A stretch of DNA of 64,000 nt from Caproiciproducens galactitolivorans (GTDB taxonomy: Bacteria; Bacillota; Clostridia; Oscillospirales; Acutalibacteraceae), in contig NZ_JAPOHA010000004.1 of assembly GCF_026672255.1 (NCBI RefSeq), forward strand, positions 62,001 through 126,000, in the 5' to 3' direction. Below the pieces are notes generated by a model. It did no database searches. It had not been told where the DNA came from and saw only the letters and a list, made by a program, of their open reading frames with translations. Below are positions 43,496 to 51,719 of this stretch, piece after piece. Numbering within the stretch: the first letter of the stretch is position 1; each line of letters opens with the position of its first letter. A program made the position numbers and the translations under genes.

Positions 43496-43525
43496 AGGGA
43501 CAGCCGGTTGGACATGGCTGTCCCT
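43496..43525 (-). other. Hairpin upstream of mazF
   Basis: AGGGACAGCC and GGCTGTCCCT pair perfectly around a 10-base loop, about 30 bases before the mazF start. It is a possible leader structure. Confidence 0.6.
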
Positions 43526-43570
43526 CAAATCTATATAAAGCTTGTTCTTCATTTTATTGGTCTGATGCTT

Positions 43571-43882
43571 CTATTCGGCACTGCTTCCCGAAACTAGGGC
43601 GGCAGCATAAACGGTTTGCCGGTTAAGCAAACGCCATAGGAATCTCACCTCTCCCAGGATCTCTGCGAGCCGCCCCCATTGCTTGAGTCTGTGGCTGGAC
43701 GGAAGTAGCGTTGGCACTGTCCGTTTCATTGCGAGACAGCCCACCACAGGCTGTTTTATGACCGGGCCTTGCCGCTCGTCGCCTTCGATGCCATCGGTTC
43801 GACGGATGTCTGTCACCCATCCGCAGGTAGTCTTGGCGTGCCCGTCATTGTCGCTGCCGCTCATCACGGCCGAACAGATCAT
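43571..43882 (-). CDS. Doubtful small ORF in a GC-rich block
   Basis: A frame of 103 codons lies in a compositionally distinct block (about 43560-43900), GC-rich in contrast to the AT-rich DNA on either side. No clear ribosome site precedes it and the translation shows no motif I know; a second frame overlaps it for 65 codons. The block could be a degraded gene or a structured RNA. The rest of 43526-43986 shows nothing else apart from the terminator near 43950. Confidence 0.25.
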   Translation of the reverse strand: MICSAVMSGSDNDGHAKTTCGWVTDIRRTDGIEGDERQGPVIKQPVVGCLAMKRTVPTLLPSSHRLKQWGRLAEILGEVRFLWRLLNRQTVYAAALVSGSSAE

Positions 43883-43934
43883 GTATTTATGCTGCCGGAT
43901 ATGAAATTTTCAAGGAACAACGAGGGAATAGAAA

Positions 43935-43971
43935 AACCCCCTCACTTACTTACACGCTGAGCGAGGGGGTT
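43935..43971 (-). terminator. Terminator after the sigma-like gene
   Basis: AACCCCCTC and GAGGGGGTT arms (9 bp) with a T run on the minus strand. Confidence 0.8.
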
Positions 43972-43986
43972 GCACGGAAAAACTTT

Positions 43987-44436
43987 TTACTTTTCCATCA
44001 GTTTTTTTAATTTGCCGAGAATTTTTATTTTTCTGTCATGGATGGTCATAAAATGAATGCCTGTTTCTGCAGCCAACTGTCGCTCACTTTTGCTTTTGAA
44101 AAACAACTCGGTGATTAGTTCCTGCTCCTCTTGGGTGAGTTGCTTGAGACAGGTCAGCATTTTTTCAATCATCACGGTCTTAATCACGGCATCATCCACA
44201 TCCTCGCCAGCGGTGGCAAACTGCCTATTTTCCTCCAGAAGCCGTTCATAGGAGTCCTCCCGGCTGGGGAGATATGTAACGGTACCGCTGGCAGAATCAA
44301 TCCGGCATCGCTCGACTTTGATGTCATACTGCAGGTATTCCATCTGACGGTCGCTCTTTTCCAAAACTTCAATGATTTCTCTGCTCACACCGGGATACTT
44401 CGCCTGGTAATCCGTTTTTTTCTGATACTTTGCCAT
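43987..44436 (-). CDS. Sigma-70-like helix-turn-helix regulator of the mobile element
   Basis: About 149 residues. The last 60 form a sigma region-4-like HTH (MLTCLKQLTQEEQELITELFFKSKSERQLAAETGIHFMTIHDRKIKILGKL). The N-terminal part is charged and helical, with no region 2. Such short sigma-like proteins are common in Tn916-type and Tn1549-type elements and late phage operons. The start at 44436 follows GGAGG by 9 bases; the longer open frame upstream is non-homologous. It belongs to the same element as the integrase module, with the doubtful block between them. Confidence 0.78.
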   Translation of the reverse strand: MAKYQKKTDYQAKYPGVSREIIEVLEKSDRQMEYLQYDIKVERCRIDSASGTVTYLPSREDSYERLLEENRQFATAGEDVDDAVIKTVMIEKMLTCLKQLTQEEQELITELFFKSKSERQLAAETGIHFMTIHDRKIKILGKLKKLMEK

Positions 44437-44589
44437 AAGGCTTGTCCTCCATTTCAATATTTTTTGAACTTGAAAATGAAGAACAGGCGGAGAGCGACAG
44501 CAAAGGCATTTTCCATTGCTTCCCAAGCACATCCAATGAAATGCAAAGGAGATACAACCAGGTCGAAAACGCATGAAAAAAGTCGAATA

Positions 44590-44632
44590 AAAAAAGTCAG
44601 CAGTTTGCATAGTGCCAACTGCTGACTTTTTT
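44590..44632. terminator. Bidirectional terminator
   Basis: A perfect 16-bp stem (44590-44605 with 44617-44632), A run on one side and T run on the other. Confidence 0.92.
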
Positions 44633-44671
44633 AGGCTTTTATATTGTTGGTGTTCTCTGAGAGCGAGGTCT

Positions 44672-44710
44672 TTATTTCAACCTCCGCACTTGATCAGTGC
44701 TTCTTTTCAT
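44672..44710 (-). CDS. 12-codon ORF downstream of the c-di-GMP riboswitch
   Basis: ATG at 44710 with AGGAGG 10 bases upstream, twelve codons giving MKRSTDQVRRLK, then TAA. It lies between the riboswitch terminator and the terminator at 44590-44632, and it is the only frame with a ribosome site in that interval. The peptide is basic. It may be a true small protein, a leader peptide or the stub of a lost gene. Confidence 0.4.
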   Translation of the reverse strand: MKRSTDQVRRLK

Positions 44711-44793
44711 TTGTGAAGCGCCTCCTATAGCCGCAAGCAAAAGGAGACAGAAGCCCACAGTATCAAAAAGCACGTATACATGTCATAAAAGAG

Positions 44794-44828
44794 CAAAAGC
44801 CCACCCATGGATGGGCAGGCTTTTGTTA
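44794..44828 (-). terminator. Terminator in the riboswitch expression platform
   Basis: CAAAAGCC/GGCTTTTG arms with an inner CCCAT/ATGGG stem, followed on the minus strand by a T-rich stretch. It begins just after the riboswitch aptamer. Confidence 0.85.
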
Positions 44829-44925
44829 CGACAATCGGCAGCCAGGCTGTCATAGCGCTTTAACCAGCACCTTAGATCCTATGGCTTTGCGTCTCTGCCT
44901 TTTGGCAGATTTGCTCTTGGCGTAT
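44829..44925 (-). ncRNA. Cyclic-di-GMP class I riboswitch (GEMM)
   Basis: Read on the minus strand the segment has the GEMM-I core: GCAAA, a P2 stem TCTGCC/GGCAGA capped by AAAA, the near-invariant GACGCAAAGCC, then ATAGGATCTAAGG, and the P3-side ATGACAGCCTGGCTGCCG. TACG at 44924-44921 can pair with CGTA at 44830-44827 to close P1. These are the conserved elements of the c-di-GMP-I aptamer. A terminator follows at once, so ligand binding probably controls readthrough. No regulated gene larger than a 12-codon ORF lies before the next terminator. Bases 44926-45124 hold no gene I can recognise. Confidence 0.87.
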
Positions 44926-45124
44926 TTTATTTTTGATAAACGAAAGGACTATTTAACTGTGACTGGATATAATGAGCCAGGCGCCTTTACTCAGACGTTT
45001 CAGGCCGGAGTTCATTTTGCAGTAGTACATGGATGCTGAAAAGTACAAGCAGTTGCCGCTCCAGTTACCGGACCTTGAAAAGCGGGTCGCTGTATCTTTA
45101 CCTCATATTCATTGATGCGTATGA

Positions 45125-45685
45125 TCATTTTAGCTTTCTGCCCACATCTTCGGCGGACTTCAAAATATCCCGCTGGTTGAGAACATCATCTTTGCCTAAT
45201 ACATTGCCAACGATAATGTTACCTGAATTTTTCATCTGAAATGCACCTTCGAAAAGCTGATTCAGATATTCCGTAACATTGTTGAAGGCCCCCACAGGCG
45301 CGCCGCTGCAGGTGACCGTGATATACTTTTTCCCCGGCAAGCATCTCGCGGTGTGGTTCGACTGAACATAAAACGCAAACAGCCTGTCAATAAAATTCTT
45401 CGCAGTCCCGCTCAGATGCATCATGTAGACGGGCGTTCCCAAAACGATGCAGTCCGCGTCCGCGACCTTCGGCAAAAGAGCCGTCACCCGGTCGTCAACC
45501 GCGCAGTATTCCACTTTTCCTGCCTGACATGAGCCGCAGGCCCGGCATCCCTTGTTGTCGAGTTCCGACAAATTGCAGATTTCGACCGAATGCCCGCTCT
45601 CTTTCATACCCGCGCAAACCGCGCCGACTACTTTTGAAGTATTTCCGTCCGTTCTCGAGCTACCAACAAAAGCTATTACTTTCAT
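45125..45685 (-). CDS. NADPH-dependent FMN reductase / flavodoxin-like protein
   Basis: 186 residues of the flavodoxin-like FMN_red family. The N-terminal phosphate loop GSSRTDGNTSK (residues 8-18) binds FMN, and a conserved GTPVYMMHLSGTAKNFIDR segment near residue 83 forms the flavin pocket. A CRACGSCQAG pair of cysteines near residue 50 is usual in the iron-sulfur-flavoprotein-like subgroup, so an Fe-S or redox-active pair is possible. GGAGG precedes the ATG at 45685. It reduces flavin, quinone or nitro compounds in the cytosol. It stands at the left edge of the detoxification-type gene group. Confidence 0.88.
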   Translation of the reverse strand: MKVIAFVGSSRTDGNTSKVVGAVCAGMKESGHSVEICNLSELDNKGCRACGSCQAGKVEYCAVDDRVTALLPKVADADCIVLGTPVYMMHLSGTAKNFIDRLFAFYVQSNHTARCLPGKKYITVTCSGAPVGAFNNVTEYLNQLFEGAFQMKNSGNIIVGNVLGKDDVLNQRDILKSAEDVGRKLK

Positions 45686-45738
45686 TTTGCTTCCTCCATA
45701 AATTCATCTTTTCGTTTGAAACAATCTCCGCTGCGAAG

Positions 45739-46062
45739 CTATTTTTGAAATGCGATCCCGGAATACCTCTCACACGCGGCAAGAAACCGCTCCTGCGTCT
45801 GAACATCGTCTGCTGCAGATGATGCGCGTGTGCCGGCCGCCAGCCATACCTGCGTTTTCGGCGTTTCCTTCAGACTGTCCAGCGCGCCTTTCACGGCATT
45901 CTTCGCACGTTTACCGTTACGGGCATGCAGAGCGACCCGATGACCGGATTGAATGAGAAGATTCGCGGTCCGTTGTCCCAGGCCTCCGGCAGAACCGGTT
46001 ATGAAAATCCGGGAGATGGTTTTCCTCCCTTCTAAAAACGGATACCTGTCTTTGCCGGACAT
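45739..46062 (-). pseudogene. Short-chain dehydrogenase with internal deletion and damaged start
   Basis: The frame joins an SDR N-terminus (RIFITGSAGGLGQRTANLL, then HARNGKRA) directly to an SDR C-terminus (TQVWLAAGT, VQTQERFLAACERYSG), missing roughly the middle 130 residues including the Tyr-Lys active site. A good GGGAGG site is followed 6 bases later by ATC at 46017-46015 where ATG would be expected, so the start is also mutated. It is divergent from a TetR-family gene that presumably once controlled it. Confidence 0.82.
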
Positions 46063-46063
46063 T

Positions 46064-46149
46064 TGTAATCAATCAAAGTACATATTCTATCATTTGTAAC
46101 TTTGATTCATGTGATACTATTTGAAATTTGTAACATGACGTGCTATAAT
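46064..46149 (+). promoter_or_regulatory. Promoter and repeated TTTGTAA motifs of the TetR gene
   Basis: TTGAAA (46121-46126), 17 bases, TATAAT (46144-46149). TTTGTAA occurs three times (about 46064, 46093 and 46127) across the divergent region and is a candidate operator series. Confidence 0.65.
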
Positions 46150-46184
46150 ACGGAAGCAAATCAATTCAAGATGGGGGTGAGGAA

Positions 46185-46772
46185 ATGAACCGTTTTGTAT
46201 TGGATAAAGAGTCGATCCTGCAGGCGGCGGAAAATGCTATCCGGCGGTATGGCCCGTGCAAAACGAACCTTACGGATATCGCCAAAGCTTTGAGCGTCAG
46301 CCATGCCGCGATCTACCGGTACTACGCGGACAAGGCTGATCTGCTGGAAGCCGTTACGGAACGATGGCTGGCGCGCACTTTCCGTTCACTGGATCCGATT
46401 ATGCGGGAAAACGCCCGGCCGGAAGAGAAACTTCGGCACTACCTGCAGGAGCTGTGCCGAACAAAACGCGCATGCGCGGCGACTGATCCGGAGATGTTCG
46501 AAAATTATGCCGTTTTGTCGGAAGGTTCCAGCCGTGCCCTGAAGGAACACCTCCATCATATTCTCAATCAGATGGAGTCGATTATCCAGCAAGGCATTCA
46601 CAGCAAGGCGTTTATTGATCAAGATCCGCGGCAGCTGGCCATCTCCGTTTTTATCGCCACCAGTCGGTTCCATCATCCCGCTTTTGCTTCGGAATGGCAG
46701 AATCCCGATATTGAAAATCGACTCGACGCCGTATTGAATTTGATTCTATCCGGAATGGAAATCAGAAATTAA
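46185..46772 (+). CDS. TetR-family transcriptional regulator
   Basis: 195 residues with the N-terminal TetR HTH (TDIAKALSVSHAAIYRYYADKADLLEAV at about residues 30-58) and a helical ligand domain. It is divergent from the decayed SDR gene at 45739-46062, the usual layout of a self-regulating TetR and its target. The start at 46185 follows GGGGTGAGG by about 3-4 bases. The regulator is intact although its neighbour is not, so it may have other targets, such as the SDR pair 15 bases beyond its stop on the other strand. Confidence 0.9.
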   Translation: MNRFVLDKESILQAAENAIRRYGPCKTNLTDIAKALSVSHAAIYRYYADKADLLEAVTERWLARTFRSLDPIMRENARPEEKLRHYLQELCRTKRACAATDPEMFENYAVLSEGSSRALKEHLHHILNQMESIIQQGIHSKAFIDQDPRQLAISVFIATSRFHHPAFASEWQNPDIENRLDAVLNLILSGMEIRN

Positions 46773-46787
46773 ACGGATGCCATTTGG

Positions 46788-47516
46788 TTACCACGGAACG
46801 GTCTGGCCAAGATAGTCGAGGTATTCCAGACCGGCGTGCCCCTGCTTTTTAAGCAAGACGTTTACTAAGTTCGGGATGCTTTCCTCAATGTTCAAGTGCG
46901 CATTCGGTCCCCCCAACTCCGTCTTGACCCAACCGGGAGCCATCAATACCATCGCGCGCGGGGTTTCCGCGTTGCGGGCCGCATAGCTCCGCATGAATTG
47001 GTTCAGGGCCGCCTTGCTCCCGCGGTAAACTTCATACATTCCTGTGGTGTTATTGGTAATGCTGCCCTGACCAGACGACATCACGCCGATCAGGCCATCT
47101 ACGGGAACGAGATCCTGAAAAGATTCGATGACCCGCATCGGGCTCAGCGCGTTTGTGAGCATGATGCGTATGAATTCTTCAGTTGACGACTCGCCAACGG
47201 TTTCCGTCTCGCTGCCGCTTGTGACGCCGGCATTTACGAAGAGCATTTCAAACGTTCTGCCCGACAGACGTTTCCGCAATGCCGCCACCTGATTCTGTTC
47301 GCAGATGTCCAGCATTTCCACCTCCAGCCGTCCCTTGAACTTGTCCACAAGATCATGCAGCTTCGTCCGGCCCGATCCCGGCCGTACCGTGCCGACGACG
47401 TTCCAGCCTTTTTTAAGGAACTCCTCCGCCATAGCGAGACCCAGGCCCCGTGACGCCGCGACGAGCAGGATTGCAGGATTCTTTCGATTTGAGATCATCG
47501 ACGCCATTGTATTCAA
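46788..47516 (-). CDS. Short-chain dehydrogenase/reductase, tandem copy 1
   Basis: 242 residues. The Rossmann motif is unusual, AASRGLGLA instead of TGxxxGxG, while the later SDR motifs are usual: VNAG near residue 95, MSSGQGS near 145 and the catalytic pair YRGSK (Tyr and Lys, about residues 160-164). An NAD(P)H-dependent carbonyl or alcohol substrate is expected. The next upstream gene is a closely similar copy in the same orientation; most positions are identical. An AraC-type regulator lies beyond, divergent. Confidence 0.9.
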   Translation of the reverse strand: MNTMASMISNRKNPAILLVAASRGLGLAMAEEFLKKGWNVVGTVRPGSGRTKLHDLVDKFKGRLEVEMLDICEQNQVAALRKRLSGRTFEMLFVNAGVTSGSETETVGESSTEEFIRIMLTNALSPMRVIESFQDLVPVDGLIGVMSSGQGSITNNTTGMYEVYRGSKAALNQFMRSYAARNAETPRAMVLMAPGWVKTELGGPNAHLNIEESIPNLVNVLLKKQGHAGLEYLDYLGQTVPW

Positions 47517-47592
47517 TCTCCTTGGTTATAAATTTTCTGTCGGATCAATTTTATCCAGAATGGAAACCGGGGAAGAAGTAAAAGCAGTTGTG

Positions 47593-48321
47593 TTACCACG
47601 GAACGGTCCGGCCAAGATAGTCAAGGTATTCCAGACCGGCGTGCCCCTGTTTTTTAAGCAGAACGTTCACTAAGTTCGGGACGCTTTCCTCGATACTCAG
47701 ACGCGCATCCGGTCCGCCCAACTCCGTACGGACCCATCCGGGAGCCATCAAAACCATTGCGCGCGAGGTTTCTGGGTCGCGGGCCGCATAGCTCCGCATG
47801 AATTGGTTCAGGGCCGCCTTGCTTCCGCGATATACTTCGCGCAACCCTGTAGTGTTGTTGGCGACGCTGCCCTGGCCCGACGACATCACACCGATCAGGC
47901 CATCTGCGGGAACAAGATCTTTGAAAGTCTCAATTACCCGCATCGGGCTCAGCGCGTTTGTGACCATCACATGTACAAATTCCTCGGTCGATACCTCTCC
48001 GATCGGTGCCATCTCGTTGCTGTTCGTGGTGCCGGCGTTTACAAAAAGCATCTCAAACGTTCTGCCCGACAAACGTTCCCGCAAGGCCGCCACCTGACTC
48101 TGTTCGCAGATGTCCAGCGTTTCCACTTCCAACCGCCCCTTGAACCTGTCCGCAAGATCGTGCAGTTTTGTCCGGCCCGATCCCGGTCGTACCGTGCCGA
48201 CGACGTTCCAGCCTTTTTTCAGGAATTCTTCCGCCATGGCGAGGCCCAGGCCCCGTGAAGCCGCGACGAGCAGAATCGTAGGATTCTTTTGATTCGCAAT
48301 AGTAAATGCCACTGTATTCAA
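47593..48321 (-). CDS. Short-chain dehydrogenase/reductase, tandem copy 2
   Basis: 242 residues, co-linear with the gene at 46788-47516 without gaps and nearly identical at the C-terminus (shared block SIEESVPNLVNVLLKKQGH versus NIEESIPNLVNVLLKKQGH). It keeps the same AASRGLG motif and YRGSK active site. Differences cluster around residues 95-110 next to the active site, so substrate range may have drifted. The 76-base spacer and the divergent AraC gene suggest this is the first gene of a two-gene operon. Confidence 0.9.
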   Translation of the reverse strand: MNTVAFTIANQKNPTILLVAASRGLGLAMAEEFLKKGWNVVGTVRPGSGRTKLHDLADRFKGRLEVETLDICEQSQVAALRERLSGRTFEMLFVNAGTTNSNEMAPIGEVSTEEFVHVMVTNALSPMRVIETFKDLVPADGLIGVMSSGQGSVANNTTGLREVYRGSKAALNQFMRSYAARDPETSRAMVLMAPGWVRTELGGPDARLSIEESVPNLVNVLLKKQGHAGLEYLDYLGRTVPW

Positions 48322-48396
48322 CCTCCTTGGTTTTGTCTTGATTCATGGTGATGCATTTAGTATACCATCGCGCTTTTATAGAGAAAATTCCCAAAC

Positions 48397-48436
48397 GTCC
48401 ACATTTATTGCCTAAAAGTCCACGATGGTTTATAAT
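48397..48436 (+). promoter_or_regulatory. Promoter with GTCCAC direct repeats ahead of the AraC gene
   Basis: TTGCCT (48408-48413), 17 bases, TATAAT (48431-48436). GTCCAC at 48397-48402 and 48418-48423 are 21 bases apart, two helical turns, a spacing typical of AraC-family sites. Confidence 0.65.
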
Positions 48437-48474
48437 ACCAATAGACTACATTCATATGACTGGGAGGTTTTACA

Positions 48475-49377
48475 ATGGACTTACGGTATGAGTTGGCAAA
48501 AGCGATTCATGCTTCCGCTCCTGAGGATGGTGTGAACAAAACGTCTCTTCCCGGCGCGTATTGTGTTAAATTTTCTCATTCGGACTGCCGTTGGCAGCGC
48601 TGGCACGCATCTTTATGCATTGTTGTTCAGGGGCATACGGAAATCACATTGGACAGCGAAGTTTACCGATATAATGGGGTTCATTATATCGCCACTCCAG
48701 TTGATCTGCCTGTAAACAGCCATCTTTATGCGGAGGGTCCGGGGCAGCCTTTTTTATGTCTCAAAATAATGTTTGATTCGGCGATACTGAACGAGCTTGC
48801 GGCGCAGATTGAAACGGACTTGCCGGCAGAGATGGAGAAGTCCATGCGCGCAATGTTTATCGGCAAAGTGGGCGACCCGATGCTGGAGACTGCCATCCGA
48901 TTAGGAAAGCTTTTTCAGGCTCCGGAAGACGCGTCGGTACTGGGGCCTTTGGCGGTCAAAGAGATATTCTACCGTCTCTTAAAAGGTCCGGACGGACCGG
49001 CACTCCGGCAGTTTATTCGTTCCGGAAGCAAGATGTACAAGATATCACAGGCAATTTACACGCTTAGAGCCAACCTCAGCGGAGAGATAGATGTGGTTTC
49101 ATTGGCAAAAACTGCGAACATGAGCCGTTCTGCCTTTTTTAAAGCTTTTAAAGAAGCGACGGCAATGAGCCCGATCCAGTATCAGAAGCGCCTCCGTTTA
49201 CTGGAAGCACGGCGTCTGATGGCGGTTGACGGGGAAACCGCCGAAGGCGCTGCCTTCAGTGTGGGGTATAGCAGCGCGTCGCAGTTCAGCCGGGAATATT
49301 CGCGCCTGTTTCAGTGCTCTCCCATGCGGGATGTGCTGAAAATTAAAGAAAACAACGATATTTACCAATTACTTTAG
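48475..49377 (+). CDS. AraC-family transcriptional regulator
   Basis: 300 residues: an N-terminal cupin-like AraC_N domain (about 25-180, with SLCIVVQGHTEI and the IATPVDLPV segment) and a C-terminal double HTH (SLAKTANMSRSAFFKAFKEATAMSPIQYQ and FSVGYSSASQFSREYSRLF). GGGAGG precedes the ATG at 48475. It is divergent from the tandem SDR genes and is the likely activator or repressor of them. The AraC_N type typically accompanies alcohol dehydrogenase or SDR genes in other bacteria. Confidence 0.9.
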   Translation: MDLRYELAKAIHASAPEDGVNKTSLPGAYCVKFSHSDCRWQRWHASLCIVVQGHTEITLDSEVYRYNGVHYIATPVDLPVNSHLYAEGPGQPFLCLKIMFDSAILNELAAQIETDLPAEMEKSMRAMFIGKVGDPMLETAIRLGKLFQAPEDASVLGPLAVKEIFYRLLKGPDGPALRQFIRSGSKMYKISQAIYTLRANLSGEIDVVSLAKTANMSRSAFFKAFKEATAMSPIQYQKRLRLLEARRLMAVDGETAEGAAFSVGYSSASQFSREYSRLFQCSPMRDVLKIKENNDIYQLL

Positions 49378-49514
49378 GGGATCATAAAGAAACGAGACTC
49401 CGTTTCCGCAACCACTGAAAAACGGGAGTAGATACCCCGCATAGTCCTGTCTAGATAAAAACTCGCCCAGATCGCTCATGTTTTTTTCACGTCAATGCCT
49501 CTATACCAAAATAT

Positions 49515-49568
49515 AAATGGCTCGTTGCGGGAGAACTCCATTAAGTTCGCTGCTGCAACGAGCCATTT
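49515..49568 (-). terminator. Terminator after the MFS/lactonase operon
   Basis: A 14-bp perfect stem (49515-49528 with 49555-49568) around a 26-base loop that has its own small GGAG/CTCC stem. A T-rich stretch follows on the minus strand. Confidence 0.75.
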
Positions 49569-49579
49569 CAACACGCAGA

Positions 49580-50947
49580 TTAATTTGAAACCGTCTGCTC
49601 TTCCTTTTTTGAGAACGAGGACGTCTGATCCGTTTTGTCCTTTGTTTCCTGTACGAATAGCGTCAGCAAAAAGGATACCAGCCCAATGACCGCGAGAATT
49701 ATATAAATCATTTCAAACGACATATTCAGGTCAATGAACCGCCCGACCAGCGCTGGCCCGAATGCTCCACCTAAGAGGTAAGCAAGTGTAAAAATGCCCA
49801 TTCCCATGCCCAACTCCGATTGATCAAGCGTCAAGGAAATGAGTTTTCCTGAGGCAGTCAGCATTCCATTCGTACCAATCATCGGCAGAATAACCAAGAG
49901 GGCAATGACCGGCGGTGAAAGCTTAGAGGAAAAACTTAGCAGGATAAATCCTCCTATCATCAGCCAATGTGAAATTTTAAGAACCCGGCGACTTCCGTAC
50001 CGATCACTCCACAGCCCGATCGCAGAGCCCAGCAGCGTGGCTGCCAAAGCCCCGGGAATCATGAGCAGTCCGATCTCACTTGTTGGCATGCTGAAAGCGC
50101 TCTTCATGATGATCGGAAGGAAAAACGTCAACCCTGTGTTGCATAAAAATGTGATAAATGCAATCCAGAGCGTTCTTCGGTAATACGTCTTTTTTAACAG
50201 ACCCGCAGAAATAAACGGGTGGTCGACTTTATTGATATAAATCCAAAAGGCTCCCAGCACCAACAGCCCCACAAGACAGAGAAAGGGATTCATGGTGATT
50301 CCCAGCATAAAAAAAGTGATTCCCGACGAAAACAGCACCATACCTGCTATATCAAAAGGCTCTTTTTGGCGGGCCGCGTCGGGAATGTATTTGAAGATAA
50401 ACGGGAGCACCAACAGGCAGGAACCCGAAACTAAAAACAGGGCGTGCCATCCGGCGTATTCTTCGACAAATCCGCCGAATACCGGGCCGAACCCCGATGC
50501 GAAGGCAATGGTGGCCGACAATGCGCCGAGCACCCTGCCTCTTATGCTGGAGCGGAAAAAACGAGTTACAATCCCATAGGACAGCGGCGATATGGCGGCG
50601 GCTCCCGTCGCCTGAATAATGCGGCCAATCATCACCTGTGTGAACGATGTGGCCAAAAAGCCGAACAGAGAGCCCACCGTAAACAGAAGCAGTCCGACGA
50701 CATATAAGAATTTGAAGGAAAATCGGCCCGTGAGTTTACTGTAGACCCCTGCCCCAACCGCCAATATGACGGTGTATCCGGCCATAATCCAGCTCACCTG
50801 TGAAGTGGAAAGGGAAAACGCCGATGAAATGGATGGAACCGCCAGATTAAACATGGTAAGATTTATTTTTGCATAAACAATCAGAATGCACAGTGTTCCA
50901 ATTAATTTTTTATCATTTTTAGATAATGAAACTGATTGATCTTTCAC
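49580..50947 (-). CDS. MFS multidrug-type transporter
   Basis: About 455 residues with 12-14 hydrophobic helices and DHA-type features (SQVSWIMAGYTVILAVGAGVYSKLTGRF near residue 45 is the loop-2 motif region). The likely start is GTG at 50947 with GGGAG 8 bases upstream; the ATG further up would overlap the hydrolase gene. It follows the metallo-hydrolase by 13 bases and shares its TetR-controlled promoter. It probably exports the substrate, or a breakdown product, of the system. The tail is Lys/Glu/Ser-rich. Confidence 0.87.
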   Translation of the reverse strand: MKDQSVSLSKNDKKLIGTLCILIVYAKINLTMFNLAVPSISSAFSLSTSQVSWIMAGYTVILAVGAGVYSKLTGRFSFKFLYVVGLLLFTVGSLFGFLATSFTQVMIGRIIQATGAAAISPLSYGIVTRFFRSSIRGRVLGALSATIAFASGFGPVFGGFVEEYAGWHALFLVSGSCLLVLPFIFKYIPDAARQKEPFDIAGMVLFSSGITFFMLGITMNPFLCLVGLLVLGAFWIYINKVDHPFISAGLLKKTYYRRTLWIAFITFLCNTGLTFFLPIIMKSAFSMPTSEIGLLMIPGALAATLLGSAIGLWSDRYGSRRVLKISHWLMIGGFILLSFSSKLSPPVIALLVILPMIGTNGMLTASGKLISLTLDQSELGMGMGIFTLAYLLGGAFGPALVGRFIDLNMSFEMIYIILAVIGLVSFLLTLFVQETKDKTDQTSSFSKKEEQTVSN

Positions 50948-50960
50948 AATAGGTTCTCCC

Positions 50961-51719
50961 TTATAAAAAATTGGGGTATAAAACATTCCAATCCTTTGCC
51001 TGCACTCCGTCGTGCCCAAAGAATATGACTTCGGGATGAACCTCCTGAACAAGCTTTTTTATTTTTTCGATTGAATTGGAAGCCATTTTGGAATTTGCCG
51101 ATAAAAATGGAAGATCATGATTAAAAATATCCTTATTGTACGCCAGATCAATTGTCAGGAGAACATCCCCTGACCGCTCGGTTTTTACAAGCACCGATTG
51201 ATGCCCCACGGAGTGGCCTGGTGTAGATAAGATCTGCACGCCGGGTACCAATTCAAAATCTCCTTCAATAAGCTGATAGTTTAAATCCGGAATTCTGCAT
51301 TCCTTTGGTGAATAGTCCTCGTTATGGATTGCAAAATCAAATTCCGATTTTTGAAGCACAATTGGCGCTTTACGAAAGTGTTCGTTTCCTCCCGCATGAT
51401 CCAAGTGAAGATGAGAGGATATCACAGTCTGGATATCGTCGATCTGATAGCCGACCCGTTTCAGGATATTTTCAATTCGGTCATCTTCCGTCATCTTTGG
51501 GACGAGCCGGCCTTCTCTTCGGGTTCCTTTATAGTAATCCGGGTTGTTCACAAAAGGATCCGGCATTCCTGTATCAATCAAAATCGGTCCGTCCGTTGTC
51601 TCCAACAAAAAACACCATACCGGCATTTCAATCAGTTTCCCTGCGGGAAGATTCCCGTTCACAAGCGACTGGTCAAGAAAACAAAAACCAGCCGGCAAAA
51701 AATACAGCTTTTTAACCAT
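50961..51719 (-). CDS. Metallo-beta-lactamase-fold hydrolase, AHL-lactonase type
   Basis: About 252 residues. The zinc motif SSHLHLDHAGG (HxHxDH, about residues 104-109), a second His in TPGHSVGHQ, the bridging Asp in LTIDLAYN and a late FGHDG complete a dinuclear zinc site. The start MPVWCFLLETTDGPILIDTG and the overall length are those of AiiA/AttM-type N-acyl-homoserine lactone lactonases. The start at 51719 lies 9 bases after GAAAGG. It is first in the TetR-repressed operon with the MFS pump. The true lactone is unknown. Confidence 0.88.
   Translation of the reverse strand: MVKKLYFLPAGFCFLDQSLVNGNLPAGKLIEMPVWCFLLETTDGPILIDTGMPDPFVNNPDYYKGTRREGRLVPKMTEDDRIENILKRVGYQIDDIQTVISSHLHLDHAGGNEHFRKAPIVLQKSEFDFAIHNEDYSPKECRIPDLNYQLIEGDFELVPGVQILSTPGHSVGHQSVLVKTERSGDVLLTIDLAYNKDIFNHDLPFLSANSKMASNSIEKIKKLVQEVHPEVIFFGHDGVQAKDWNVLYPNFL

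Noticed and set aside
45033-45239. Small frame overlapping the flavin reductase 3' end
   Set aside because: No ribosome site, mostly antisense to the reductase, no motif.
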